A stretch of DNA of 64,000 bases from JAEZFI01 sp044508215 (GCA_044508215.1 JBIQID010000004.1:1-64000); one strand, 5' to 3'. Positions 24,960-33,788 are shown, counted from the stretch's first letter. Notes: generated by a model not told the origin, from the sequence alone. Made by a program: numbers and translations.

Positions 24960-26777
24960 ATGCGGGGCCGAACACGGTGGTTGGCGAGGACGCTCGGTGT
25001 AGCGGCGATCGGAGCGCTCTTCGTTCCGGTCACGCCCGCCGCAGCGCAGACACAGTCAGCCCGGGTGACGCTGAACTGCGACGGCATCACGGGTGACAGC
25101 GCGTCGAGCCTCGGCGACTCGAAGGCCACCCTCGGGATGCTCCCCGGTGGTGGGTCGGGCCTCTCCCTCGACGTGAACGTGACCACCACGGTCCCGGCCG
25201 TCGTGAAGCAGGGCTCGGGTCCGTTCGACGCCCGCTTCGACCTCAACGTGACGCTCCCCGCCTCGGTGGTGAGCTCCGCGAAGCTCCTCGGCCTCTCGAC
25301 CGTGCCGGTGAACAACGCCACCTTCGGCGTGCAGTTCACCGGAGCGGCCACCGGCAAGCTCTCCACCACCGTCCCGAACCAGACGGTGGACCTCAACGCC
25401 GCCGTCGTGTCGGTGAACCAGACCATCACCGGCAAGGTGACCCCCGACGGCTCCGGCCTCATCATCTACCGGCCCGACGCCGCCCGGCTGTCGATCGTGA
25501 TCAACCGGACCATCGGCACCCTCGAGGTCCGCACGCTCACCGTGCAGTGCTCGGCGAGCGGCCTCCTCGGGACCACGCTGGTGCAGGTCCCCGGTGCGCC
25601 GCGGGTGAACCCGCCGATCATCACCGCCACCGGTGAGGTGGGCGCCAACACCCTCGACCTGCTGGGCGGCGGCTACATCGCTCCCGACGAGGGCAACCCC
25701 GTCCTCCCCGAGTCGCTCGCGACCACCGGCAGCCCCACGCCGAGCGGCACCGCGACGATCGAGAACGGTGTGCTGACGTTCAACGCCCCTGCCGGCGGCG
25801 ACTACGAGATCCCGCTGCAGGTCTGCGCGGCGCCCAAGGCGACCGACGCGAAGCCGGGCATCAGCGAGGTCCAGCAGATGGTCCTCGGCGACTACAACGT
25901 CTACGACAACACCTTCAAGACGTTCATCGGTGACGTCGCCCGTGCGCTGAACCCGCACCCGCTGGGCCTCACCCTCGAGTTCGAGGGCCAGAAGACCCGG
26001 GTGATCGGCACCTCCTTCGGCAACCAGTGGTGGAACCAGGGTGTGCCCACCCCGCTCACGACCGACTGGCTGCAGTGGATCAACTCGTCGTTCCGTGCGC
26101 CCACCGCTGCCCAGATCCAGGCCGAGCTGGAGCGCCTGCCCAACATCGGTGCCGGCAACGTGACCGTCACCGGTGGCGGCGCAGAGCCCTACGCGATCTC
26201 CTTCGTCGGTGACCTCGCCGACAAGGACGTCGGCCAGGTGACGGTCGCCGACTGGTGGAGCCACCTCCCGTCGGAGGGCCTCGACGCCCTCCTGGCTGCG
26301 GCCGGTGGCCTCGGCGGAGGCGACGACGATGCCCCGCCGCTGCCCACCTGGGAGCAGCTGAACAACCAGCTCCTGACCGGTGCCATCTCGTTCGACCAGT
26401 GGACCGTGGTCGCAGGTGACCTCATCCGGGCGCAGCTGCTCGCGTCGCTGCCCCCGATCCCCGACCTGGTCGCCGACGTGACGTCGCTCTTCCCGTCGAA
26501 GCCGCTGCTGAACACGGTGACCCAGGGCGAGGACGCCATCCCCGCCGGGACCACCGGTGACCTGTGCACCCCGTTCGTGGTGCGCTACGCCATCGGCGGC
26601 GTCGACGTCGAAGGCGCCGGCCTCGGCCGGACGCCCACCGGACAGGGCCCGCGGGTGGCCGGACGGGACCTGGCCTTCACCGGCTCGCCGTCCACCGGGC
26701 TCACGCTGCTCGGCCTCGGCCTGGTGGCAGTCGGCGGTGGCCTCGTGCTGATGCGCCGTCGGGAGACCATGGCCTGA
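24960..26777 (+). CDS. Secreted surface protein with LAFTG cell-wall sorting signal
   Basis: 605 residues. A Sec signal peptide (cleavage after PAAAQ-type site near residue 30) leads to two beta-rich regions with no recognised domain, one around 35-210 rich in Thr/Val strands and one around 270-560 with two conserved-looking Cys. The C-terminus reads DLAFTGSPSTG, a hydrophobic helix and MRRRE, a sortase sorting signal; LAxTG pentapeptides are the preferred substrates of class E sortases of GC-rich Actinobacteria. ATG 24960 is preceded by an AGGAGG ribosome-binding site. No sortase gene is in the window. Confidence 0.8.
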   Translation: MRGRTRWLARTLGVAAIGALFVPVTPAAAQTQSARVTLNCDGITGDSASSLGDSKATLGMLPGGGSGLSLDVNVTTTVPAVVKQGSGPFDARFDLNVTLPASVVSSAKLLGLSTVPVNNATFGVQFTGAATGKLSTTVPNQTVDLNAAVVSVNQTITGKVTPDGSGLIIYRPDAARLSIVINRTIGTLEVRTLTVQCSASGLLGTTLVQVPGAPRVNPPIITATGEVGANTLDLLGGGYIAPDEGNPVLPESLATTGSPTPSGTATIENGVLTFNAPAGGDYEIPLQVCAAPKATDAKPGISEVQQMVLGDYNVYDNTFKTFIGDVARALNPHPLGLTLEFEGQKTRVIGTSFGNQWWNQGVPTPLTTDWLQWINSSFRAPTAAQIQAELERLPNIGAGNVTVTGGGAEPYAISFVGDLADKDVGQVTVADWWSHLPSEGLDALLAAAGGLGGGDDDAPPLPTWEQLNNQLLTGAISFDQWTVVAGDLIRAQLLASLPPIPDLVADVTSLFPSKPLLNTVTQGEDAIPAGTTGDLCTPFVVRYAIGGVDVEGAGLGRTPTGQGPRVAGRDLAFTGSPSTGLTLLGLGLVAVGGGLVLMRRRETMA

Positions 26778-26806
26778 CCGGCTGACCGAAACCTCTCCTG
26801 AACCGA

Positions 26807-26857
26807 ACACCGGCAGGTGACCCGCTTCGGCGGGGAGCCTGCCGGTGTCGGTCGTTT
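26807..26857 (+). terminator. Nested-stem rho-independent terminator
   Basis: ACACCGGCAGG (26807-26817) pairs perfectly with CCTGCCGGTGT (26838-26848). Inside the loop is a second hairpin CCCGC-TTCG-GCGGG (26821-26834) with a stable UUCG tetraloop. A TTTT run follows at 26854-26857. It ends the surface-protein gene and could also serve the convergent epimerase unit. Confidence 0.85.
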
Positions 26858-26887
26858 TCGGGGCGACTCGGCAGCGAACGCCGACGG

Positions 26888-27940
26888 TCAGGCCCGGGCG
26901 AGGCGGCCGATGCGCTTCGGTGCCACGTAGCCCGCCTCTGCGAGCCAGCGCATCGTGTCGACCAGCGTCTCCTCCAGCGTCCGCGCCGGGAGGCCGAACT
27001 GCTCGCGGGCTGGGGAGTCGTCGTAGCGGGCGTCGGGGTGGTCGATCCCCACGATGATCAGCTCGATCGTCTCGGAGGAGATCGGCAGTCCGACTCGGAC
27101 CCGGCGGCCGACCGAGTCGGCGACGGCCGCGGCTGCCGCGAGCGCCGAGCGTGGAGCCGGGAACTTCGGCAGCCGACGCCCGGTCAGCTCCGACATCGCC
27201 GTGACGATGCCTCGCAGCTCCACCGGGTCGCCGGGGAACAGGTAGCGCCGTGGTCCCCGGCCCGGCTCCAGCGCGGCGACGCAGAGCTCGGCGACGTCGC
27301 GGACGTCCACGAACGGCATCGCCGCATGCGCCGGCAACGTGGGCAGCCGCCACAGCAGGACGTCGCGGACCACCTTCACCGAGTCCGACAGGCCCGGGTT
27401 CGGGTCACGTGGCCCGAACACACCTCCCGGGTAGATCGTCACTACGGGAGCGCCCTCGTCCTGTGCCGCGCGGGCGACGTGCTCCGCCGCGATCTTCGAC
27501 CGGGTGTACGGGCCGCAGCCCTCGGCCAGATCCATCTCGGCCGTCACGAACGACGCGGGCGGAGGCTGGTAGACGCCCAGGGTCGACACGTCGACGATCG
27601 GGTCCAGCCCTGCGGCCCGCGCTGCGTCGATGACCGTGCGGGTCATCTCCGGGTTCACCCGGTGCATCTCCTCGGCGTAGGTCGGGTCGAGGGTGAAGAG
27701 GGCCGCCACGTGGATGACCGCGTCGCACCCCTCGATCGCTGACGCGACGGAGGCGGGATCGCTCAGGTCCGCCCGGACCGCTTCGATCCCGGGATCGTCG
27801 AGCAGCCCGAACATCGTGCGGACGCGCTGGACCTTGTCGGGGTCCCGGACCAGCATCCGCACCTCGTAGCCCCCAGCACGCGCCGCGGCGACCGTGTGGG
27901 AGCCGATGAACCCGGTCCCACCGGTGATCGCGACCTTCAC
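26888..27940 (-). CDS. NAD(P)-dependent epimerase/dehydratase (extended SDR)
   Basis: 350 residues. Rossmann motif TGGTGFIGSH at 7-16, the acidic cofactor region, VSTLGVY, and the active-site YTRSK (Tyr-x-x-x-Lys). Extended SDRs of this type act on nucleotide sugars, flavonoid-like carbonyls or sterols; the substrate cannot be inferred. GTG 27940 has TAGTCT ending 7 nt upstream (27953-27948), so a leaderless mRNA is predicted; the TAG of that hexamer is at the same time the stop codon of the flippase-like gene upstream. Confidence 0.85.
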   Translation of the reverse strand: MKVAITGGTGFIGSHTVAAARAGGYEVRMLVRDPDKVQRVRTMFGLLDDPGIEAVRADLSDPASVASAIEGCDAVIHVAALFTLDPTYAEEMHRVNPEMTRTVIDAARAAGLDPIVDVSTLGVYQPPPASFVTAEMDLAEGCGPYTRSKIAAEHVARAAQDEGAPVVTIYPGGVFGPRDPNPGLSDSVKVVRDVLLWRLPTLPAHAAMPFVDVRDVAELCVAALEPGRGPRRYLFPGDPVELRGIVTAMSELTGRRLPKFPAPRSALAAAAAVADSVGRRVRVGLPISSETIELIIVGIDHPDARYDDSPAREQFGLPARTLEETLVDTMRWLAEAGYVAPKRIGRLARA

Positions 27941-27950
27941 GGCGGCGAGA

Positions 27951-30386
27951 CTACTGAGGGGCGCTCCGGCGGCCCGACCCCAGCTGCAGCCGGTGGAACG
28001 CCAGGAAGCCGGGCGGGATCTTCAGCCAGAAGGTGGCGAGCCGGTAGAGGAGCACGGCGCCCACCGAGGTGGTGCTCGGCAGCCCTGCCGAGGTGAGGCC
28101 GGCGATGAGCGTGGCCTCCACCGCGCCGAGCCCGCCGGGAGTGGGGGCCGCCGTGGCCACCACGGAGGCGGTGAGGTACACGAACCCGATCGACGCCACG
28201 CCCATCGAGCCGTCCAGCGCGGCGACGCAGGCCGCGAGGGCGACCATGTTGGCGCCGGTGACGCCCACCGCGCCGCCCACCAGCTGGAGCAGCTTGATCG
28301 GCCGTCGGGCGACCTGCGCCAGTCCCGACGCCGCTCGCTTGAGGTACGGCCCGACCTTCTCGACGAGCAGCCGCCGACCCGCGGGGACCGCCACCACCAC
28401 CGCAGCCGCCACCACGGCGATGGCTCCGACCACCAGAGCGGTGGTGCCCGACGGGAGGTGCAGGTCGCCGAGGCCGCCGCTGCCACGCCAGAACGCGAAC
28501 GCGGCGAGCAGCGACGCGTGGACCACCACGCCGTTCACCAGGTTGAGGCCGACCGCTGCGAGCGCGACGGGTTGGTCGACGCCGCTCCGCTCGAGGAAGC
28601 GGGCGTTCAGCGCCATGCCCCCGAGCTGCGCGGGCGTGGCGAACCCCACGAACGCCGCTGCCGTCTGGGTGAGGACGTTGGCACCGAAGGGGACGTCCTC
28701 GGGCACCGAGCCCGAGATCGCGACCGCAGCGCCGACGATGCTGGCCGCCGAAGCGAGGAGCGCAACCGCGAACCACCACCAGTTCGCGTTGCGCACGTTC
28801 GACCAGAGCTCGGACGCGCCCGCCAGCTGCGGGCCGAGCAGGTAGAAGGCGACCGCGGACAGGCCCACCAGCACGAGGGTGCGGGGCGACACCCGCTCCA
28901 GGTCGGTGGGCACGACCGGCCCGGCCTCCGTCTGCTCCACGACCTCGTCGATCACCTGGCGGAGGAGGTCGCCCTCCTTCGCGTCGCGCCGGGTCGCCCG
29001 CGTGAGGGCGAGCGGCTGGAGGCGTGAGAGCGCCCCGGACACCGCGCCGGACCCCAGCTCGTCGACGGCGACCGTGACGGCCCGCTCCGGGCCCACCGAG
29101 CGCGCCGTGATGACCAGCAGCTCGGCGACGTCGTTGGAGAGGAGACCGGCGTCGGCGCCCACCTCGGCGCGGGAGAAGTCGGTGACCCACACCTCGCCGT
29201 CCACCTCCACGAGGTGTTCGAGGCGCAGCCGCCGGTGGGCGACGCGAGCCCGCCGTAGGCCGGCCACGGCGCGCCACGCTCCGCGCAGCTGCTCGTCGGA
29301 GAGCACCTCGCGATGCTGCGCGAGGGGCGTGCCGTCCAGCTCGTCGAAGGCGAGCAGCGCCGATCGCTCCCCGACCACCGTCACGGCGCGCAGGCGGGGC
29401 GTGAGGACGTCGTGCTGGCGTGCCATCGCAGCGGCGAGCGCCTCGTGCTCGGCCGTCTGCACCACCGACGCCCACGGCCGCTCGCTCCCCGTGTTCTGGA
29501 AGCGGACCGACCGGTAGAGCCTGGCGGGCAGCCGGGCGATGCGAGTGTCGGGGTTCATCACCCGGACGTGGAGCCGCGAGCCGTCCACCAGCGTGGCTCG
29601 CCAGCAGTCCGGGCGGCCGGCGATCTGGGCCAGCCGTGCCAGCTGGAACCCCTGCTCCCCGAGCGTGGCCGCCACCGTGCGGCCGTGCGGGATGTGGTCG
29701 GGCGCGCCGAAGAGGAGGAGGCCGAGGTGGCCGACGAGAAGACCCACCGGCACGGCGAGGAGGAGCTCGCGGGGGAGCACCGCGCCGGAGGCCAGGCGGA
29801 TCACCACCACGAGCACCACTGCGATGCGGAAGATGCGGCGCCAGCGACGCTCGAGCCACGGGCTCTCCACGATCACCAGGGCGACGAGCCCGGCGAGGTA
29901 CGACGGGCTGGGGAACCCGGTGGGGATCTGGAGGCGCTGCTCGAACAGCTCGCGTAGGCCAGCTCGGGCCTCGGGGTCGTCGAAGAGCCGGTTCAGCGCC
30001 AGCCCCGTGACGAAGCCGGCGACCGTCAGCGAGCCGACCAGGTTCACGAGGCGCCGGAAGCGGCGGGTGACGACGAGGACGGCCACGACGATGAGCGGCG
30101 CGTACGCCGCGATCGCCTGGGTGACGGCGACCAGGACCTCTCGCAGCCAGCTGGGCAGCCGCGACAGCGCCCGCACGAGGTCGCGCTCCACACCGGACAG
30201 GCCGGACGGTGCCGCGATGGCGAGGACGATCGCCGCGCCGGCGAGCAGCGCGGCTGCGAACACCCCGAGCGTCACCGAGGCCGAGCGCGTCACCGGGGGA
30301 CGGCGCTGCTCCTCGATGGACACGACCGTGGGTGGGGAGCCGTGGACGTGGTGGGAGGCAGGGTGGATGCGGAGAGCCTGACGCAT
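27951..30386 (-). CDS. Three-part membrane protein: PAP2-like, kinase-like and LPG-synthase/flippase TM domains
   Basis: 811 residues from ATG 30386 (GTG 30323 is a possible later start; neither has a ribosome-binding site). An N-terminal block of about six helices resembles a PAP2 phosphatase fold, but the PSGH motif is FPSPSY and the last motif is LPREL, so catalytic histidines are missing. A soluble middle (about 245-440) looks like an ABC1/RIO-type kinase with HRRLRLEH in place of HGDxxxxN and WVTDFSRAE as the DFG-like segment; the catalytic Asp appears lost. The C-terminal 330 residues have the LPG synthase/UPF0104 membrane region with ATPAQLGG and PTPGGLGAVE. A lipid-linked substrate flippase or polymer-lipid handling role is inferred. 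Confidence 0.8.
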   Translation of the reverse strand: MRQALRIHPASHHVHGSPPTVVSIEEQRRPPVTRSASVTLGVFAAALLAGAAIVLAIAAPSGLSGVERDLVRALSRLPSWLREVLVAVTQAIAAYAPLIVVAVLVVTRRFRRLVNLVGSLTVAGFVTGLALNRLFDDPEARAGLRELFEQRLQIPTGFPSPSYLAGLVALVIVESPWLERRWRRIFRIAVVLVVVIRLASGAVLPRELLLAVPVGLLVGHLGLLLFGAPDHIPHGRTVAATLGEQGFQLARLAQIAGRPDCWRATLVDGSRLHVRVMNPDTRIARLPARLYRSVRFQNTGSERPWASVVQTAEHEALAAAMARQHDVLTPRLRAVTVVGERSALLAFDELDGTPLAQHREVLSDEQLRGAWRAVAGLRRARVAHRRLRLEHLVEVDGEVWVTDFSRAEVGADAGLLSNDVAELLVITARSVGPERAVTVAVDELGSGAVSGALSRLQPLALTRATRRDAKEGDLLRQVIDEVVEQTEAGPVVPTDLERVSPRTLVLVGLSAVAFYLLGPQLAGASELWSNVRNANWWWFAVALLASAASIVGAAVAISGSVPEDVPFGANVLTQTAAAFVGFATPAQLGGMALNARFLERSGVDQPVALAAVGLNLVNGVVVHASLLAAFAFWRGSGGLGDLHLPSGTTALVVGAIAVVAAAVVVAVPAGRRLLVEKVGPYLKRAASGLAQVARRPIKLLQLVGGAVGVTGANMVALAACVAALDGSMGVASIGFVYLTASVVATAAPTPGGLGAVEATLIAGLTSAGLPSTTSVGAVLLYRLATFWLKIPPGFLAFHRLQLGSGRRSAPQ

Positions 30387-30540
30387 GCGGGGGTGGTGGA
30401 GCCAGCACCCACAGGGCCGCACGGCCCCTTCGCATGGGTCCCCCGGCCCCTTCCACGACCGTGTCCTCAAGTCCCCGTGTGGGCGGACCGACCTCGGATC
30501 CGCCGGGTTGCGTGGCACGGCGGGCGAAGGAGGAGACGAG

Positions 30541-32595
30541 ATGGCGGGGACGGCGACGGTCGACGACCAGACCGAACGGGCAGAGGGCACCTGGGAAGCA
30601 CGGCCGGTCGCGGCAGCGCTGGTCCGATGCGTCGCGATCGCTGTGCCGCTCGGCGCCGGCGCCGTGGCCTCCGTCGTGGCGGATCGCCGGCTCGGGACCG
30701 CCACCACCGTCACCGGCGCGGTGCTGCGGGCGCTGGTGGTGATCGCCGTGTCCACGGCAGCGGTGCTCGCCGTCGATCGAGCGGCCCGTCGACTGCTGCC
30801 GCTCGCCACCCTGTTGAACCTGTCGCTGGTCTTCCCCGACCAGGCGCCGGCGCGCTTCCGGACGGCGCTGAAGGCCGGCAGCAGCCGTCGCCTCGCGAAG
30901 CTGGCCGAGTCGACACGCAGCGACGGCCTCCCGGACGACCCGACCGCCGCGGCGGAGCAGGTGCTCCTCCTCATCAGAGCGATCGGCGACCACGACCGAC
31001 GCACCCGAGGCCATTCGGAGCGGGTCCGCCTGTTCGCCGACATGATCGGCCAGGAGCTGGGCCTGGGCCGTCGTGACCGGCAGCTGCTCCAGTGGGGCGC
31101 CCTGGTCCACGACCTCGGCAAGCTGACCGTGCCACCCGAGATCCTGAACAAGCGTGGCCGGCCCGACGCTGACGAGTGGAAGATCCTCCAGCAGCACCCG
31201 AAGGCCGGCGAGGAGCTGATCGCCCCGCTCCGGCCGCTCCTCGGTGAGTGGGCCGATGCCGTCGGTGGCCACCACGAGAAGTGGGACGGCTCGGGCTACC
31301 CGCGTGGCCTTCGCGGACCCGAGATCACCCGGGCAGCGGCGATCGTCGCGGTGGCGGACTCCTTCGAGGTCATGACCGCGATCCGCTCGTACAAGAAGGC
31401 GATGTCGATGCGCGCCGCTCGGGAGGAGCTGACCCGTTGTGCGGGGACGCACTTCTCCCCGGAGGTGGTGCGCGCCTTCCTCTCCCTCTCGCTCGGGCGC
31501 CTCCGGCTGGCGATGGGGCCGCTCAGCGCCCTGGCGCACCTCCCGTTCGCCGGCCAGGTGGCCCAGGCCCCCGGTGTGGTGACCGGCGCGTCGGCTGCGC
31601 TCCGCGCCGCGACGACGGCCCCTGTCGTGGCCGGGGTGACCGCCGGCGCCCTCGTGGCGTCACTCGCTGCTCCCAGCGCGGTCCAGGGCGCCACGATCGA
31701 GCTCGCGTCGGCCGAGAGCAGCCCGTCCGGCGCGCACCAGGTCGCCGGCGGCACATCCCCGGGAGGTGTCGGCAGCGCCGACGGCGCCGGAGGTGCTGTG
31801 GGCGACGAGGGCGCCGCTCTGGGCGAGGGTGCGTCCGGAGCCGACAGCGACCCGACGGGGCACGCAGGCGACGGCTCCGGCGATTCGGGTGCAGGCGGCG
31901 ACGGTTCGTCCGACGCAACGGACGGCACGACCGGCGGAGGCGGCTCGGGCTCGGGTTCCAGTCCGGGAAGCGGCAGCGGCTCGGGCTCCGGCTCGGGGAC
32001 CGGGTCCGGCGGAGATGGCCGCTCTGGCTCCGACGCCGGCACGGGCGGAGACGGTTCCTCCACGACGCCCGGTCACGGCGATGCCGATGGCGACACCGGC
32101 TCGGGCTCACCGTCGACGGGCGGGCCCTCGGGCGGCGGCCAGCAGGGAGGCGGTTCCGACCCCGGCTTGGGCATCACCCTGCCGGACCAGATCGGCCCGA
32201 TCACCGTCCCGTCGCTCCCGCTGCCGCTCCCGACGTCGAGCGTGCCGGGCGGCGTCCAGCTGACCCTCATCGGCGACCTGCCGATCTGGTACTCCACGAA
32301 GTCCAACCGGTCGAACCCCGCTCCGCTCGCGGGTGCGACCTTCGATCGTGGCGCCAAGATCTACGTCTTCGTCACGCAGCCGTCGCTCACCGGCGTGCAG
32401 TTCTGGTTGGGGCCGTCGATCATCGGCGTTCCCTTCAGCACCGATCTGGTGGCGCCGTTCGATCTCGTCCCGGGGTTGCTCGGTGCTGCGAAGGCGTGGA
32501 CGGTCCCGTCGACGCCCGGTACGCACTGGGTCACCGGAGCGTTGGCCGGCTCGGTCCCGTTGCGGTTCGGCAGCGCACCCTTCACCGTGCGCTGA
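30541..32595 (+). CDS. Membrane HD-GYP-domain protein with Gly/Ser linker and C-terminal beta domain
   Basis: 684 residues. Two hydrophobic helices (about 24-46 and 56-78), then an HD-GYP domain (about 145-330) with RGHSERV (H158), HDLGK (H190-D191), QQHPKAGEE (H219), GGHHEKWDGSGYPRG (H244/H245 and GYP 252-254). This family hydrolyses cyclic di-GMP or related dinucleotides. A third hydrophobic stretch (about 346-380) is followed by about 140 residues of Gly/Ser/Asp repeats and a compact all-beta domain of about 130 residues. If the third stretch spans the membrane, the tail is outside. ATG 30541 has a GGAGGAG ribosome-binding site. Confidence 0.85.
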   Translation: MAGTATVDDQTERAEGTWEARPVAAALVRCVAIAVPLGAGAVASVVADRRLGTATTVTGAVLRALVVIAVSTAAVLAVDRAARRLLPLATLLNLSLVFPDQAPARFRTALKAGSSRRLAKLAESTRSDGLPDDPTAAAEQVLLLIRAIGDHDRRTRGHSERVRLFADMIGQELGLGRRDRQLLQWGALVHDLGKLTVPPEILNKRGRPDADEWKILQQHPKAGEELIAPLRPLLGEWADAVGGHHEKWDGSGYPRGLRGPEITRAAAIVAVADSFEVMTAIRSYKKAMSMRAAREELTRCAGTHFSPEVVRAFLSLSLGRLRLAMGPLSALAHLPFAGQVAQAPGVVTGASAALRAATTAPVVAGVTAGALVASLAAPSAVQGATIELASAESSPSGAHQVAGGTSPGGVGSADGAGGAVGDEGAALGEGASGADSDPTGHAGDGSGDSGAGGDGSSDATDGTTGGGGSGSGSSPGSGSGSGSGSGTGSGGDGRSGSDAGTGGDGSSTTPGHGDADGDTGSGSPSTGGPSGGGQQGGGSDPGLGITLPDQIGPITVPSLPLPLPTSSVPGGVQLTLIGDLPIWYSTKSNRSNPAPLAGATFDRGAKIYVFVTQPSLTGVQFWLGPSIIGVPFSTDLVAPFDLVPGLLGAAKAWTVPSTPGTHWVTGALAGSVPLRFGSAPFTVR

Positions 32596-32599
32596 ACGG

Positions 32600-33040
32600 T
32601 CAGCCCGGCTCGCCGTCGAGCAGCCAGCGCGGGCCGGGCCCGAGCGCTGCGGCGGAGTCGTCGGGGTTCAGCATGCGGCACGTCCGCAGCGAGAGGCACC
32701 CGCAACCGATGCAGCTGTCGAGCTGGTCGCGCAACCGTTCCAGCAACGCGATCCGCGCCTCGATCCGCGGCCGCCACGCCTGGGACAGGCGCTGCCAGTC
32801 GCGCTGCGTCGGGGTCCGCCGCTGCGGGAGCGAGTCGAGGGCCTCGCGGATCTCGTCGAGCTGCAGACCCACCTGCTGGGCCACCTTGACGAACGAGACA
32901 CGGCGCAGGACGTCCCGCGCGTACCGGCGCTGCCCGCCGGCGGTCCGGGTCGAGTGGATCAGCCCCTCGGCCTCGTAGAACCGCAGCGCCGAACGGGCCA
33001 CGCCGGTCCGTTCGGCGACCTCGCCGATCGAGAGATCCAT
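32600..33040 (-). CDS. soxR: Redox-sensing MerR-family regulator SoxR
   Basis: 146 residues. MerR winged-helix DNA-binding domain (LSIGEVAERTGVARSALRFYEAEGLI), long dimerisation helix, and the [2Fe-2S] cluster ligands C110, C113, C115 and C121 in CIGCGCLSLRTC, with spacing identical to E. coli SoxR (CxxCxCxxxxxC). Oxidation of the cluster by redox-cycling compounds switches on the target promoter. In actinomycetes SoxR acts directly without SoxS and controls oxidoreductases. ATG 33040 is preceded by TAATCT ending 7 nt upstream, a leaderless arrangement. It converges on the HD-GYP gene with only 4 bp between the stop codons. Confidence 0.95.
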   Translation of the reverse strand: MDLSIGEVAERTGVARSALRFYEAEGLIHSTRTAGGQRRYARDVLRRVSFVKVAQQVGLQLDEIREALDSLPQRRTPTQRDWQRLSQAWRPRIEARIALLERLRDQLDSCIGCGCLSLRTCRMLNPDDSAAALGPGPRWLLDGEPG

Positions 33041-33047
33041 GGCCCCC

Positions 33048-33088
33048 AGATTACCCCTTGACCTCAAGTTCACTTGAGGTCTTACCGT
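33048..33088. promoter_or_regulatory. SoxR box with overlong-spacer promoter and divergent soxR promoter
   Basis: The core CCTCAAGTTCACTTGAGG (33062-33079) lies in a perfect dyad with 10-bp arms at 33060-33069 and 33072-33081 and is one base from the canonical SoxR box. On the plus strand TTGACC (33058-33063) and TACCGT (33083-33088) are separated by 19 bp, the overlong spacer that MerR-family activators untwist. TACCGT ends 7 nt before the SDR start codon. On the minus strand TAATCT (33053-33048) ends 7 nt before the soxR ATG. Both transcripts are therefore predicted to be leaderless, and soxR is placed for autoregulation. Confidence 0.9.
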
Positions 33089-33095
33089 CCGGCGC

Positions 33096-33788
33096 ATGAA
33101 GACAGCACTGATCACCGGAGGCACAGCAGGGCTCGGGCGCGCGACCGCCGCGGCGCTCGTGGAGCGGGGTTGGCGGGTCGTGATCGACGGGCGTGACGTC
33201 GAGGCGCTGGCGAGCGCCGCGAAGGACCTCGGGTCGGCGGTCACGGCCGTCGCCGGAGATGTCGCCGACCCGGACCACCGGCTCGCGCTGGTCGATCGGA
33301 TCGCGGACCTCGGCCGGCTGGACCTGCTGCTCAACAACGCCAGCACGCTCGGCGCCTCGCCGCTCCCGACCCTCGCCGAGCTTCCGCTCGACGTGTACCG
33401 GCGGGTGATGGAGGTGAACGTCGTGGCCCCGCTGGCGCTCACCCAGCTGGTCATCCCCCTCCTGCGGGCGTCCGACGGAGCGATCGTCGACGTGACCTCG
33501 GACGCGGCGGTCGAGGCCTACCCGACCTGGGGCGGCTACGGCTCCTCCAAGGCAGCGCTCGAGCAGCTGACGGCCGTGCTCGCCGTGGAGCACCCGGAGC
33601 TGCGCATCTGGGCGTTCGACCCCGGCGACATGCGGACCCGGATGCACCAGGACGCCTTCCCCGGAGAGGACATCTCCGACCGGCCCGAGCCCGAGGCAGT
33701 GGTCCCCTCCCTGCTCCGGCTGATCGACGAGCGACCTCCGAGCGGCCGCATCCGTGCGGCGGAGCTGACCGGGAGCGTGGTCCGATGA
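33096..33788 (+). CDS. Short-chain dehydrogenase/reductase under SoxR control
   Basis: 230 residues, classical SDR. Cofactor motif TGGTAGLGRAT at 7-17, NNAST at about 86-90, catalytic Ser in VTSDAAV and YGSSKAAL (Tyr-x-x-x-Lys). Oxidises or reduces an unknown carbonyl or quinone with NAD(P)H. The start codon sits directly behind the SoxR-controlled promoter, and SDR-type enzymes are known direct SoxR targets in Streptomyces, so a role in metabolising redox-active compounds is likely. The stop overlaps the next ATG by 4 bp. Confidence 0.9.
   Translation: MKTALITGGTAGLGRATAAALVERGWRVVIDGRDVEALASAAKDLGSAVTAVAGDVADPDHRLALVDRIADLGRLDLLLNNASTLGASPLPTLAELPLDVYRRVMEVNVVAPLALTQLVIPLLRASDGAIVDVTSDAAVEAYPTWGGYGSSKAALEQLTAVLAVEHPELRIWAFDPGDMRTRMHQDAFPGEDISDRPEPEAVVPSLLRLIDERPPSGRIRAAELTGSVVR

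Noticed and set aside
27937..31539. 1200-codon open frame on the minus strand overlapping the flippase-like and HD-GYP genes
   Set aside because: Low-complexity Arg/Pro/Gly/Ala protein typical of shadow frames in GC-rich DNA; both overlapped genes have clear conserved domains in other frames.
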